Source of the DNA: an uncultured Oscillospiraceae bacterium
Lineage (GTDB): Bacteria; Bacillota; Clostridia; Oscillospirales; Ruminococcaceae
Direction: 5' to 3'
DNA length: 64,000 nucleotides
Assembly (NCBI GenBank): GCA_934462925.1
Contig: CAKSIT010000012.1
Location: forward strand, 1-64,000
Below are positions 43,296 through 50,057 of this stretch, in pieces. Below the pieces are notes generated by a model that was not told where the DNA came from, searched no databases, and saw only the letters and a list, made by a program, of their open reading frames with translations. Numbering within the stretch: position 1 is the stretch's first letter; every line of letters starts with the position of its first letter. The position numbers were made by a program, and so were the translations under genes.

Positions 43296-44648
43296 TCAAT
43301 CATTATTTTCCGTGTTTGCTTTCAGCAGCTCGTCAATATCTTCTATAACAAGTGCCTTGGGTATATTGTAATCTATGTCAAAAGCCTGTCCGCAGCAGGT
43401 GCATATATCATACACCATTCCGTCATCTGTTTTCTTGCGTTCAACGGTAGGAGCTTTGCATTCGCTGCACCATTTGCGCAGACCCTTGTAACCGACCTTA
43501 ACGACCTTGATACCAAATTCCTTTGCCTTATACTCAATCTTGCCGATAAGGTCGTAATAAGACCAGTTTTTAAGAAGCGTACTGCGTTCAAGTTCCTCGG
43601 AAGCAAGTCCATTTAAGTCCTCTATCTGAATAACCCCACATTTGTTTGCAACTGCCCAGTTTACAATCTGCCGTGAATAACGGTGATTTGTGGTGTTCCG
43701 AAAATTAGAAATCTTATTGCTTATATGATTCAAAGGCTCCATTTTTTTACGATAGCCATGTCCTACTCTGCCGTCGCCGCAAAGGACAGAATGCTTGGAA
43801 CTTGCCATGCCGATGTTCCGTCTGCGCCGTTCTATCTGTGTTGCAAAAGCGAGAACTTCACCGCCGTCAATCGTGTACTTTTTTGGTTTATGGCTAAAAG
43901 TACAGATAACCGCATTATGTTCTGCGATATGAACGCCCATTATATTTTTCATCTGTTCTTTGCTCGGTTCTGTCTTTGGCTTGTCGAAAGAGTAACAGAG
44001 CAGTAAGTACCACTTTCCGTTGTCGTATTTTATTTTGCTTCCCGCAATGCTGTATACTTCATCATAGCAGCGTTCAAGAATAGTTCTTACGCTTCCTGCT
44101 GATTTTGCAGGAACAATAGCCTTAAATATGAGCGAACCTGTCGAAAGGTTATATTCTTTCTTTGCAGCTCTTGAAAACAAGCTAAGTTCAAATATCCATT
44201 CTTTAACTCCGCCGTTTTCGTCCTTGTCGCATTGAAGTTTAATGCTGTTCTTATGCAGCTCAATGGGGATATTGCTTTTATATGAGGGAATAGACACGTT
44301 ACCACGCAGTATATCGCCCTTTATGGCATTAAATCTGCCGCACACTCCTTGGCTTAACATTGAAAGATTACCAGTATTCATACTGGGAGCGTCCTCTTTG
44401 ATACGATTGTAAATAACCGTAGAAAGCGATTTCCCAAGAATTTCTTTGTTTTCTTCACGGGTAGGGTATTCACCGTGTTTTTTCTTCCAGTCACTTTCAA
44501 AGCCGCTGTATTCCCAACACAATTGAATACATCTGTTGGCGGCAGTTCTTGTTTCTCGCTGAAGTTCCCAAAGCAGTTTATTTACTTCTTTATACTCAAG
44601 TACATCATCATTCTTTGAAATAAGTTGAATTTTTGTCGTTTTTGTCAT
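43296..44648 (-). CDS. cas12f: Cas12f-like protein with inactivated RuvC-I site
   Basis: The 450-residue protein follows the Cas12f1 plan: helical N-terminal half, PSYKSNIPIELHKNSIKL, DGGEVLAFATQIERRRR, the basic stretch VGHGYRKKMEPL, and NHRYSRQIVNWA. RuvC-II is IQIEDLNGL (E343), the zinc ribbon is C394xxC397 with C416xxC419, and RuvC-III is FDIDYNIPKAL (D426). RuvC-I, normally GVDLG, reads MGVHIAEHN: the catalytic Asp is His240 (codon CAT at 43931-43929). The nuclease should be dead while guide and DNA binding may remain. No TnpA, IS end, cas1 or cas2 is present. ATG follows GCGAGGATAATAAA, just downstream of array C, so array and gene share a transcript. Confidence 0.88.
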   Translation of the reverse strand: MTKTTKIQLISKNDDVLEYKEVNKLLWELQRETRTAANRCIQLCWEYSGFESDWKKKHGEYPTREENKEILGKSLSTVIYNRIKEDAPSMNTGNLSMLSQGVCGRFNAIKGDILRGNVSIPSYKSNIPIELHKNSIKLQCDKDENGGVKEWIFELSLFSRAAKKEYNLSTGSLIFKAIVPAKSAGSVRTILERCYDEVYSIAGSKIKYDNGKWYLLLCYSFDKPKTEPSKEQMKNIMGVHIAEHNAVICTFSHKPKKYTIDGGEVLAFATQIERRRRNIGMASSKHSVLCGDGRVGHGYRKKMEPLNHISNKISNFRNTTNHRYSRQIVNWAVANKCGVIQIEDLNGLASEELERSTLLKNWSYYDLIGKIEYKAKEFGIKVVKVGYKGLRKWCSECKAPTVERKKTDDGMVYDICTCCGQAFDIDYNIPKALVIEDIDELLKANTENND

Positions 44649-44665
44649 TTTATTATCCTCGCTTT

Positions 44666-44834
44666 ATTTTCATTATGCGCAAAAATGTAGAGGTCTAAAA
44701 CAAGAGAGAGGTTTATACTATGACTACAACACGCTTTCGTCATGTGTAAAAACATAGAGGTCTAAAACCTCACGCTTTGCCGACATACGGTACACCCCGC
44801 TTTCGTCATGTGTAAAAACATAGAGTTCTAAAAC
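44666..44834 (-). CRISPR. Mini CRISPR array C (3 repeats, 2 spacers)
   Basis: Repeats lie at 44799-44834 (leader-proximal), 44733-44768, and 44666-44701 (degenerate). Spacers are 44769-44798 (C1, 30 nt) and 44702-44732 (C2, 31 nt). As transcribed, C1 contains GGGGTGTACCGT then ATG-TCG-GCA-AAG-CGT-GAG, an apparent ribosome binding site, start codon and five codons. C2 on the opposite strand contains AGAGAGG, TTTATACT, then ATG-ACT-ACA-ACA. The degenerate last repeat ends 18 bases before the Cas12f-like start codon. Confidence 0.9.
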
Positions 44835-44968
44835 CCCAAACCACATAACAACACATAACGTCTGTGCGGATTTTCATGCACGGAGCTTATACCTTCCCGT
44901 GAGTAAAGCCTACGTCGCAAGCGACGGTTTACGGCTACTGTCACGGTCTTAGGCTGCAAAGTCAGCCC
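44835..44968 (-). ncRNA. tracr-like leader element, copy C
   Basis: A 134-nt copy of the structured block, differing from copy A at only a few bases (for example CGTCTGTG for CGTCCGTG on the plus strand). It starts close after the stop of the regulator gene at 44997, with a palindrome copy (44972-44988) between. Confidence 0.72.
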
Positions 44969-44996
44969 GTTATTCGCCATTGGCGAATTGTTCATA

Positions 44997-45500
44997 TCAT
45001 TTATGATTTTCATTATGCTCAGCTGCTTCCAAACAGTCAAAGCACCGTCCGTCTGCCGCCCCGTCATCAATGTATTTGCCACATATGGGGCAGTTATGCC
45101 AGAACGTTGATTTTGCGGGAACTGATGAAATACTTGTGCAGGGATTGTCCACCTCTGTAATATCCGCAATCATTTCGAGCATTTCGCAGTTAGACACTCG
45201 GTGTTTAACAGCATACCTGACACTATCCCGAAAACGCTGTATCGCTCGTCCCTTGCAGTCGATAATCAAATTGTAATCCTTGTCATACTCGCCGTACATT
45301 GCAAGCCTATGGTATATTTTGCAGCCATTTGTAGGCTTAATTCCAAGTTCCCTTGCAAATTTACGGGAATCGGGCAGAATACACAAATTATCGGGTAACG
45401 TTCCAGATTCAATGTAATCAACCATTTGAGATACAACCTGTTCAACCACGCTGGGCTTCCTTAAAGTTTTGTCAATCTTAATCAGGTCTTTTAATTCCAT
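44997..45500 (-). CDS. GntR-like winged-helix protein with zinc ribbon
   Basis: Residues about 20-80 resemble a GntR-type winged helix (VVEQVVSQMVDYIESGTLPDN ... LPDSRKFARELGIKPTNGCKIYHRL). The C-terminal 45 residues hold CPICGKYI ... CFDCL, a zinc ribbon. ATG at 45500 lies 14 bases after AAGGAG; a GTG at 45515 overlaps that site and is less likely. It sits directly upstream of array C and the Cas12f-like gene in the same direction, so it is the best candidate for a regulator or partner of that system. Confidence 0.7.
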   Translation of the reverse strand: MELKDLIKIDKTLRKPSVVEQVVSQMVDYIESGTLPDNLCILPDSRKFARELGIKPTNGCKIYHRLAMYGEYDKDYNLIIDCKGRAIQRFRDSVRYAVKHRVSNCEMLEMIADITEVDNPCTSISSVPAKSTFWHNCPICGKYIDDGAADGRCFDCLEAAEHNENHK

Positions 45501-45590
45501 TGGCTTATTTTTCACTCCTTGTGTAACATTTGAACAGTCCCCAAAATAGAGGACTACTCTATGTTTCCTTGACGAACTTGATAATCAAGT

Positions 45591-46619
45591 TCAGATTTTC
45601 TGTGAGAAGTATTCTTTAAGCGCAAGATTGATAATATCCTGAACCCTAGCTTCGTCCCAATCGGGAGAGAAGTATTTATCGGATATTTCAGTATCAATCT
45701 TAACACGGATAGGCTTGCGTTTAGCCACAGGCGCATTGCCCAATCTTCCTGTAATGAGGATTTCATGGATAGCATTGTCGTTGAGCTTATTCTGTCTGGA
45801 CACCTCCCGCAGAAGTGCGGATTTCTTCATATCAACGCCGAAGTCTATCAGCTCTGCGACTTTTCTCTGTTCCGATGAGAACAGATAAGACAGATTGACT
45901 GCCGCTCTGACGGCAATCCTGCCCTCGTCAACATAGGGCTTTAGTTCGGGGACGAGCTTGTCAATGCGTATGAGCCTTGCGACGGTATCCTTACTCAGAC
46001 CATAGTTTTCGCCGACTGCGGCGAGCTTGCTTTTCTTTTCGCCGTCCGCTGTATTCTCGACTTCCTCTCCATTAAGTATTGCAAGTTCTCTCACAATAGC
46101 GTTGCGCTTGTCCTCGTCGAACATGGCGGAATGCCGAGCAGCCAGAACGGCTGCTCGCTCGGTAATGGAGAGGTCGTCAAATCCACGCTGCATGAAGTTC
46201 GTTTCTGCGACGTACATTTCGGCTTCATCATAGGAAAGGTTCTCCTTGACTATACCGGGAACAGACGTCTTTCCCGCAAGCTGTGCAGCATTACAGCGAT
46301 TGTGTCCGGCAAGTATTTCATACTTGTCGAGATGTGAGCGGTAGAACTCTGCCGCTTCGCCGAGCTTTGCTTTCTTGTCCTCATCAGCGGTGTTCATCTC
46401 GCTTTCGATGAGCTTTACAAGCTCGTCGTTAATAAGCATGACAATGATGGGAGTTAATACGCCGTTGCTCCTGATACTCTGTACCATGTCCTGCAAGCGT
46501 TCGCCGTCATAGAGCTTGAACCTGTGATTGTGACGGGGTACGAGCAGATTAAGCGGGAGCTGTTTCAGAGTATTGCTCTCGGAAATGAAGCTTCCGAAAT
46601 TAAATGCGGGTCCGACCAT
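45591..46619 (-). CDS. parB: ParB-like partition protein
   Basis: The 342-residue protein has a ParB/Srx N-terminal domain (LPLNLLVPRHNHRFKLYDGERLQDMVQSIRSNGVLTPIIVM ... YEILAGHNRCNAAQLAG, with GHNR as the CTPase/DNA motif). A helix-turn-helix core follows (AAVGENYGLSKDTVARLIRIDKLVPELK). A basic C-terminal part ends near RVQDIINLALKEYF. It starts after AAAGGAGGATAAAACC. Together with ParA it should segregate the excised, replicating element. Confidence 0.9.
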   Translation of the reverse strand: MVGPAFNFGSFISESNTLKQLPLNLLVPRHNHRFKLYDGERLQDMVQSIRSNGVLTPIIVMLINDELVKLIESEMNTADEDKKAKLGEAAEFYRSHLDKYEILAGHNRCNAAQLAGKTSVPGIVKENLSYDEAEMYVAETNFMQRGFDDLSITERAAVLAARHSAMFDEDKRNAIVRELAILNGEEVENTADGEKKSKLAAVGENYGLSKDTVARLIRIDKLVPELKPYVDEGRIAVRAAVNLSYLFSSEQRKVAELIDFGVDMKKSALLREVSRQNKLNDNAIHEILITGRLGNAPVAKRKPIRVKIDTEISDKYFSPDWDEARVQDIINLALKEYFSQKI

Positions 46620-46706
46620 GGTTTTATCCTCCTTTGGGTAGTCTTTTCCTCTGCGGCAGGAAAAGTATTAGCAATGTCATATCGGTGAAAATGAGTTTTT
46701 TATGTG

Positions 46707-47060
46707 TTAATCGCCGTCCTCCGTCAAATCGGTCAGCTCAATCAATTTTTGGGTCAGTTCATCATATTCATCGAGAAATTCTGAAAGTATAACACACAGT
46801 TCCAAAAGGTATTGCAGCAAATTCGCTATTTGGCTTGATGAAATGATTACACTTTCTTCATCGTTTTCATCATACCTTTCCTTATGCTGAGCTTTGTTAA
46901 AGGTTTTAATAAGCGATTCGTTATACTCTTCTCTGTATTCTTCATTGATATAACCGTTAATGGCATTAGAAATATTTCGTACAAATTCTTGCTTTTCGTT
47001 ATCATCTAAAAAGCGAAGTATCCAGAACGAGTCACCTTTTTGTTTTCGCTCAATGTACAT
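46707..47060 (-). CDS. Hypothetical ICE protein (117 aa)
   Basis: ATG at 47060 follows AAGAGGTGTAAAT; an upstream in-frame codon at 47114 lies inside the previous gene. The product (MYIERKQKGDSFWILRFLDDNEKQEFVRNISNAINGYI...) is acidic and helical (NLLQYLLELCVILSEFLDEYDELTQKLIELTDL). No family is recognised. Confidence 0.6.
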   Translation of the reverse strand: MYIERKQKGDSFWILRFLDDNEKQEFVRNISNAINGYINEEYREEYNESLIKTFNKAQHKERYDENDEESVIISSSQIANLLQYLLELCVILSEFLDEYDELTQKLIELTDLTEDGD

Positions 47061-47079
47061 ATTTACACCTCTTATCTCG

Positions 47080-47453
47080 TTATCCGTTCTCTGTATTCTC
47101 CGTTTCAGAAACAAGTCTGAAGTTCAGGCTGTCATAGTAGTCGCCTATATCATAGGCAAGGTAGACATCACGCTCGACTTCAAAATCTTTACTTTCTACA
47201 GTTACCTCACCATCTTTTTCGTATTCCCATTCAACTTCAAAAAAGTATCTGACTGGAACATAACCCTTAAAAATCCCCGTGTATCCTTCTTCTATTCTCT
47301 TTTCGACAATCTCTCCCGCTGAAACGGACGATTTTAATCGTTTATAATCCACCGCCGTCTTGAAATCTTGGTTTACTTGGATTAAAAGAAATATACAAAA
47401 TCCCAATCCGAAAAGTATGAAAAAAGTCCCATTATCGTTTTAACAATATTCAT
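47080..47453 (-). pseudogene. Small membrane protein gene with apparent -1 frameshift
   Basis: The best start, ATG 47453 after AGGAGGTATAAA, encodes MNIVKTIMGLFSYF... and stops after 23 codons at 47382. A -1 shift at the T6 run (plus-strand A run 47420-47425) would continue as FFILFGLGFCIFLLIQVNQDF, a membrane segment, and then a 90-residue soluble part (YFFEVEWEYEKDGEVTVESKDF...). No start with a ribosome binding site exists in the downstream frame. It is either a broken gene, a sequence error or a slippage-controlled gene. Confidence 0.5.
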
Positions 47454-47472
47454 TTTATACCTCCTGAATTTT

Positions 47473-48273
47473 TTAGCTATTTGACTGTTCAGCCATGAAG
47501 CACCTTGCTTTAACCTCTGCTCCGACCTCAAGATACTCCGTGCCGAGCTTGCTTTTTCCCATAAAAGTAAGTGCTTTCTGCTGTTCGGAACTGTTGGCAG
47601 CGGTAACTGACTTGCTGATTTTTGTGGTGAACAGCTTGCTGCCGTACTTAGCTGAAAGCTGTTCAAGTACCGCCTTGCTCATGTTCGTATTATCAACCAT
47701 AGTTGCAAGAACGCCGATAAGCTCCAGTTTTTCGTTTACGGCGTCCTTGACTTGCTGAACGATGTTGTTCAGCATTGTAAGTCCGTCAAGGGCGAACTTT
47801 TGTGTCTGAACAGGAATAATCAGACCGTCTGAAGCCGTAAGTGCGTTCGTAAGAAGAATACCGAGCGAGGGCAGGCAGTCTATGATGATATAATCATAGG
47901 ACTGAAAGCATTCGTTCGTAAGAATGCGCTTTAAGACCTTTTCTCTCGCCACAGCCTGAATGAGATAGTAGTCGGCATTCGCAAGGTTGATGTCAGAGGG
48001 AATGAAGTCAAGTTTGTTCGTATCATTGTGGTAGATACAGTCTTGTGCGTAGACCTCCATTCCTGTTACACAGCTCATCATCAGGTGCGAGATAGTAGGA
48101 TTATCGTACTTCCCGATTTTCTCAAAGCCAAGATAGCTTGAAAGATTTGCCTGCGGGTCAAGGTCGATAAGAAGCACCTTGTTTCCCTCAATCTGCAAGG
48201 CAGAGCCGAGGTTTACTGCGGTCGTGGTCTTGCCAACGCCGCCTTTCTGATTTGCAATAGAGATGATTTTCAT
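47473..48273 (-). CDS. parA: ParA-family partition ATPase
   Basis: The 266-residue ATPase has the deviant Walker A KGGVGKTT (residues 10-17), [16 protein letters not shown] and [23 protein letters not shown] at 48273 follows GGAGGAAGAAA; an earlier frame start lies upstream of that site. ParA binds non-specific DNA and moves ParB-bound copies apart. A palindrome copy (48295-48309) lies directly upstream. Confidence 0.95.
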   Translation of the reverse strand: MKIISIANQKGGVGKTTTAVNLGSALQIEGNKVLLIDLDPQANLSSYLGFEKIGKYDNPTISHLMMSCVTGMEVYAQDCIYHNDTNKLDFIPSDINLANADYYLIQAVAREKVLKRILTNECFQSYDYIIIDCLPSLGILLTNALTASDGLIIPVQTQKFALDGLTMLNNIVQQVKDAVNEKLELIGVLATMVDNTNMSKAVLEQLSAKYGSKLFTTKISKSVTAANSSEQQKALTFMGKSKLGTEYLEVGAEVKARCFMAEQSNS

Positions 48274-48315
48274 TTTCTTCCTCCTTATTTTTACTTCGCC
48301 AATGGCGAAGTACAT

Positions 48316-48921
48316 TCAGTATGGTATGTATTCTCTGAAAAGAGGGTCGGTGAAAAATTCCTCAATGGTAATTCCAAGTCCCTCACAGAGCTTTTGGAGT
48401 GTGACAACGCCAACATTTTTAGACTTGCCGTTGACAATATCGCTGACCGTAGATTGGGTAATGCCGGACAACTCGCTAAGATGATTGACCGTATAACCGT
48501 ATTCGCTGCAAAGGTTGAGAATACGCTGTGCGACTGCTTTGGACACATATTCTATGCGCCGTACTTCCTTTGTTTTAAGTATGTCGTGTGCGCTTGCGAT
48601 GAAAGCCTTTCCGCAGCCGGATTTTCCCGTTGTAATATCTCCGCTTGCGTTTTTCAAAAGCTCGAAAAGCTCGTCAAGCATATCATTCGTTGGGATTATA
48701 GTGAGAATGTACGCTCCATCTCTGCGCTTGTCAGAGGAAGCTATACAGCGACTATTCTGGATGACCTTACAAGGATAGAACTTGTCGGGAGTATCAAGAA
48801 AATGCCCCTCATATAAGTCGCCGTCATTTTCTGATTGCAGAATAAGCAGAACATCATCGCTGTCCCTAGCAGTTCCGAACTGCTCTTTCCATTTGTCAAC
48901 CCATGCTTTTACCGTTTTCAT
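48316..48921 (-). CDS. XRE-type regulator with unusual N-terminal domain
   Basis: The C-terminal 75 residues are an XRE helix-turn-helix (QRILNLCSEYGYTVNHLSELSGITQSTVSDIVNGKSKN ... LGITIEEFF). The N-terminal 125 residues are of unknown type. They include TTGKSGCGKAFIAS, which looks like a P-loop but has no evident Walker B. ATG follows ACGGAGGACAAT. It precedes parA and may control the partition genes. Confidence 0.75.
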   Translation of the reverse strand: MKTVKAWVDKWKEQFGTARDSDDVLLILQSENDGDLYEGHFLDTPDKFYPCKVIQNSRCIASSDKRRDGAYILTIIPTNDMLDELFELLKNASGDITTGKSGCGKAFIASAHDILKTKEVRRIEYVSKAVAQRILNLCSEYGYTVNHLSELSGITQSTVSDIVNGKSKNVGVVTLQKLCEGLGITIEEFFTDPLFREYIPY

Positions 48922-48956
48922 ATTGTCCTCCGTTTCCGCAGCTCGTCATTAAACAA

Positions 48957-49325
48957 TCAGCAGGGCAGAATGCTGATGTCACATATGAAGTCCCAGAGAT
49001 TGTCGCCCCAATCGTGTATCAGGGCGCCAACAAATTCGACCCATTTCGACATGGTGGCGATAACAAGTCCTACTGCTATTCCGATAATACTTGATACCCA
49101 CCAAAGCGATATTTCCTGCAAGCCGCCGAAATTGACTATACCACATATTGTGTAAAAAACAGCGACAAGGAAGATAATGCCCCCGATGAGGTTTGTGACC
49201 CACCCGCAGACGTGCGAGAACGCCATTATCACAAAGCCAATAAACTTAATGACAGCGGCTATTGTGAAGCCGACGAGCTTCAATATGATTTTGAAAGGGA
49301 TAAGTAAAATCTGTAAGAATAACAT
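48957..49325 (-). CDS. Small polytopic membrane protein (122 aa)
   Basis: ATG follows AACGGAGGAACGACC. Four hydrophobic segments are visible (LFLQILLIPFKIILKLVGFTI, VIKFIGFVIMAF, LIGGIIFLVAVFYTICGIV, VSSIIGIAVGLVIATM). It resembles short CD-type ICE membrane proteins; the role is unknown. It is in the operon with the operator-controlled promoter at 49605. Confidence 0.7.
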   Translation of the reverse strand: MLFLQILLIPFKIILKLVGFTIAAVIKFIGFVIMAFSHVCGWVTNLIGGIIFLVAVFYTICGIVNFGGLQEISLWWVSSIIGIAVGLVIATMSKWVEFVGALIHDWGDNLWDFICDISILPC

Positions 49326-49350
49326 GGTCGTTCCTCCGTTCAGTAGTCCA

Positions 49351-49548
49351 TTACCTCGTTGTAGGTTTTCTATGACCTACAATCTCGCTGTTCGCCATTG
49401 GCGAATGCTGTTCCCGTCCCTTGCGCTTTCTTTCCTTTGTGTGCCTGATATATGTCAAGAGAGCTTCAAGAATACCGCCCACAACATATATCAGCGTTAA
49501 AATTCCCACAAGGATAAGCACTATAACAAGCGAAGCTGCAAAATTCAT
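49351..49548 (-). CDS. Single-span membrane protein (65 aa)
   Basis: ATG at 49548 follows AGGAGGTAAAAAGC. One membrane span (ASLVIVLILVGILTLIYVVGGILEALL) is followed by a basic cytoplasmic tail. A palindrome copy (49391-49405) falls inside its last codons. It is the first gene downstream of the operator-bearing minus-strand promoter. Confidence 0.65.
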   Translation of the reverse strand: MNFAASLVIVLILVGILTLIYVVGGILEALLTYIRHTKERKRKGREQHSPMANSEIVGHRKPTTR

Positions 49549-49604
49549 GCTTTTTACCTCCTGTGTTCTCTGTTCGCCATTGGCGAATTTCTTACTGCTC
49601 TTAT

Positions 49605-49634
49605 AGTATATCATACTGTGTACAGTATGACAAT
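49605..49634 (-). promoter_or_regulatory. Minus-strand promoter with palindromic operator
   Basis: On the minus strand TTGTCA (plus 49629-49634) and TATACT (plus 49605-49610) have about 17 bases between them. The spacer holds the perfect palindrome TCATACTGTGTACAGTATGA (49611-49630). It should drive the membrane-protein, regulator and parA/parB operon. A palindrome of the other class (49572-49586) lies in the leader. Confidence 0.8.
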
Positions 49635-49682
49635 TCGCATTTTATACAAAATTTCAGTCCGTGTTTTGGTAAATATATCATA

Positions 49683-49712
49683 TTGTCACCAGTATGACAA
49701 ATGTGGTATAAT
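49683..49712 (+). promoter_or_regulatory. Promoter with degenerate operator (RHH gene)
   Basis: TTGTCA (49683-49688), 18 bases, TATAAT (49707-49712). TCATATTGTCACCAGTATGA (49678-49697) is an imperfect form of the 20-bp operator. It is divergent from the promoter at 49605, with the regulator gene downstream, an arrangement that suggests autoregulation. Confidence 0.7.
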
Positions 49713-49747
49713 TAACACGGAACGCCAAACAGACAGGAGATGAAAAA

Positions 49748-50014
49748 ATGCCCCCCAAGAAAGAGAACCCCAAGTACATTAAGGGTAAGTATACCGAGGG
49801 AACAAAAGAGTCCGTCGCAAAGTATAACGCTGCACATTATGACAGTATCAGAGTGCGTGTACAGAAAGGTCGTTTGGAACGGCTGAAGGCTATTGCCGAA
49901 AAGCAGAGAACAAGCGTAAATAACCTCTATAATACTGCGCTGCTGAAATATCTTTATGAGAATTATCCCGAAGATTTTGAGTACCTCACTTCGCCCATTG
50001 TCGATAAGGAATAA
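49748..50014 (+). CDS. Ribbon-helix-helix-like regulator (88 aa)
   Basis: ATG follows AGACAGGAGATGAAAAA. YDSIRVRVQKGRLERLKAIAEKQRTSVNNLYNTALLKYL has the beta-strand plus two-helix pattern of Arc/CopG proteins, with a basic N-terminal arm (PPKKENPKYIKGKYTEG). Its divergent promoter region carries one perfect and one degenerate 20-bp palindrome, so it is the leading candidate for the repressor of those sites. Regulators of the XRE type on the element are alternatives. Confidence 0.75.
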   Translation: MPPKKENPKYIKGKYTEGTKESVAKYNAAHYDSIRVRVQKGRLERLKAIAEKQRTSVNNLYNTALLKYLYENYPEDFEYLTSPIVDKE

Positions 50015-50020
50015 CCGCTG

Positions 50021-50049
50021 AACGTTCCCGAATTTTCGGGAGCGTTTTT
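50021..50049. terminator. Terminator between convergent genes
   Basis: AACGTTCCCGA (50021-50031), loop ATTT, TCGGGAGCGTT (50036-50046), then TTTC. It ends the RHH transcript and faces the relaxase gene end. Confidence 0.85.
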
Positions 50050-50057
50050 CTTTTCCC

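Larger units (their letters stand above)
4989..49586. repeat. Interspersed palindrome TTCGCCATTGGCGAA family
   Basis: Exact copies of TTCGCCATTGGCGAA or its reverse form start at 4989, 8903, 16199, 18570, 21837, 28491, 33475, 42024, 42986, 44973, 48295, 49391 and 49572. Decayed copies lie at 3443 and 43280. Two 7-base arms flank one central base. Nearly all lie between a stop codon and the next ribosome binding site, often as ATTCGCCATTGGCGAATAG then AAAGGA. One copy is inside the giant methylase-helicase gene and one inside a small membrane-protein gene. None is seen outside the ICE in this window. Confidence 0.9.

Noticed and set aside
43144..43303. Small protein encoded across the leader copies
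   Set aside because: A similar short frame opens in the leaders at 43.1-43.3 and 44.8-45.1 kb only because the DNA is repeated; it lacks a ribosome binding site and the conserved stems explain the sequence better.
43296..44648. IS605-type TnpB reading of the Cas12f-like gene
   Set aside because: No TnpA, no insertion-sequence ends and no target-adjacent right-end scaffold; instead there are 36-nt repeats with distinct 29-31 nt spacers and a Cas12f1-like motif order.
42088..44834. Ordinary adaptive CRISPR immunity locus
   Set aside because: No cas1, cas2 or cas4 in the window, only one or two spacers per array, three separate leaders, and a nuclease site that lacks its first acidic residue.
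48316..48921. ATPase call from TTGKSGCGKAF
   Set aside because: The P-loop-like string stands alone in a 125-residue domain with no Walker B or sensor motifs, so only the XRE helix-turn-helix is called.
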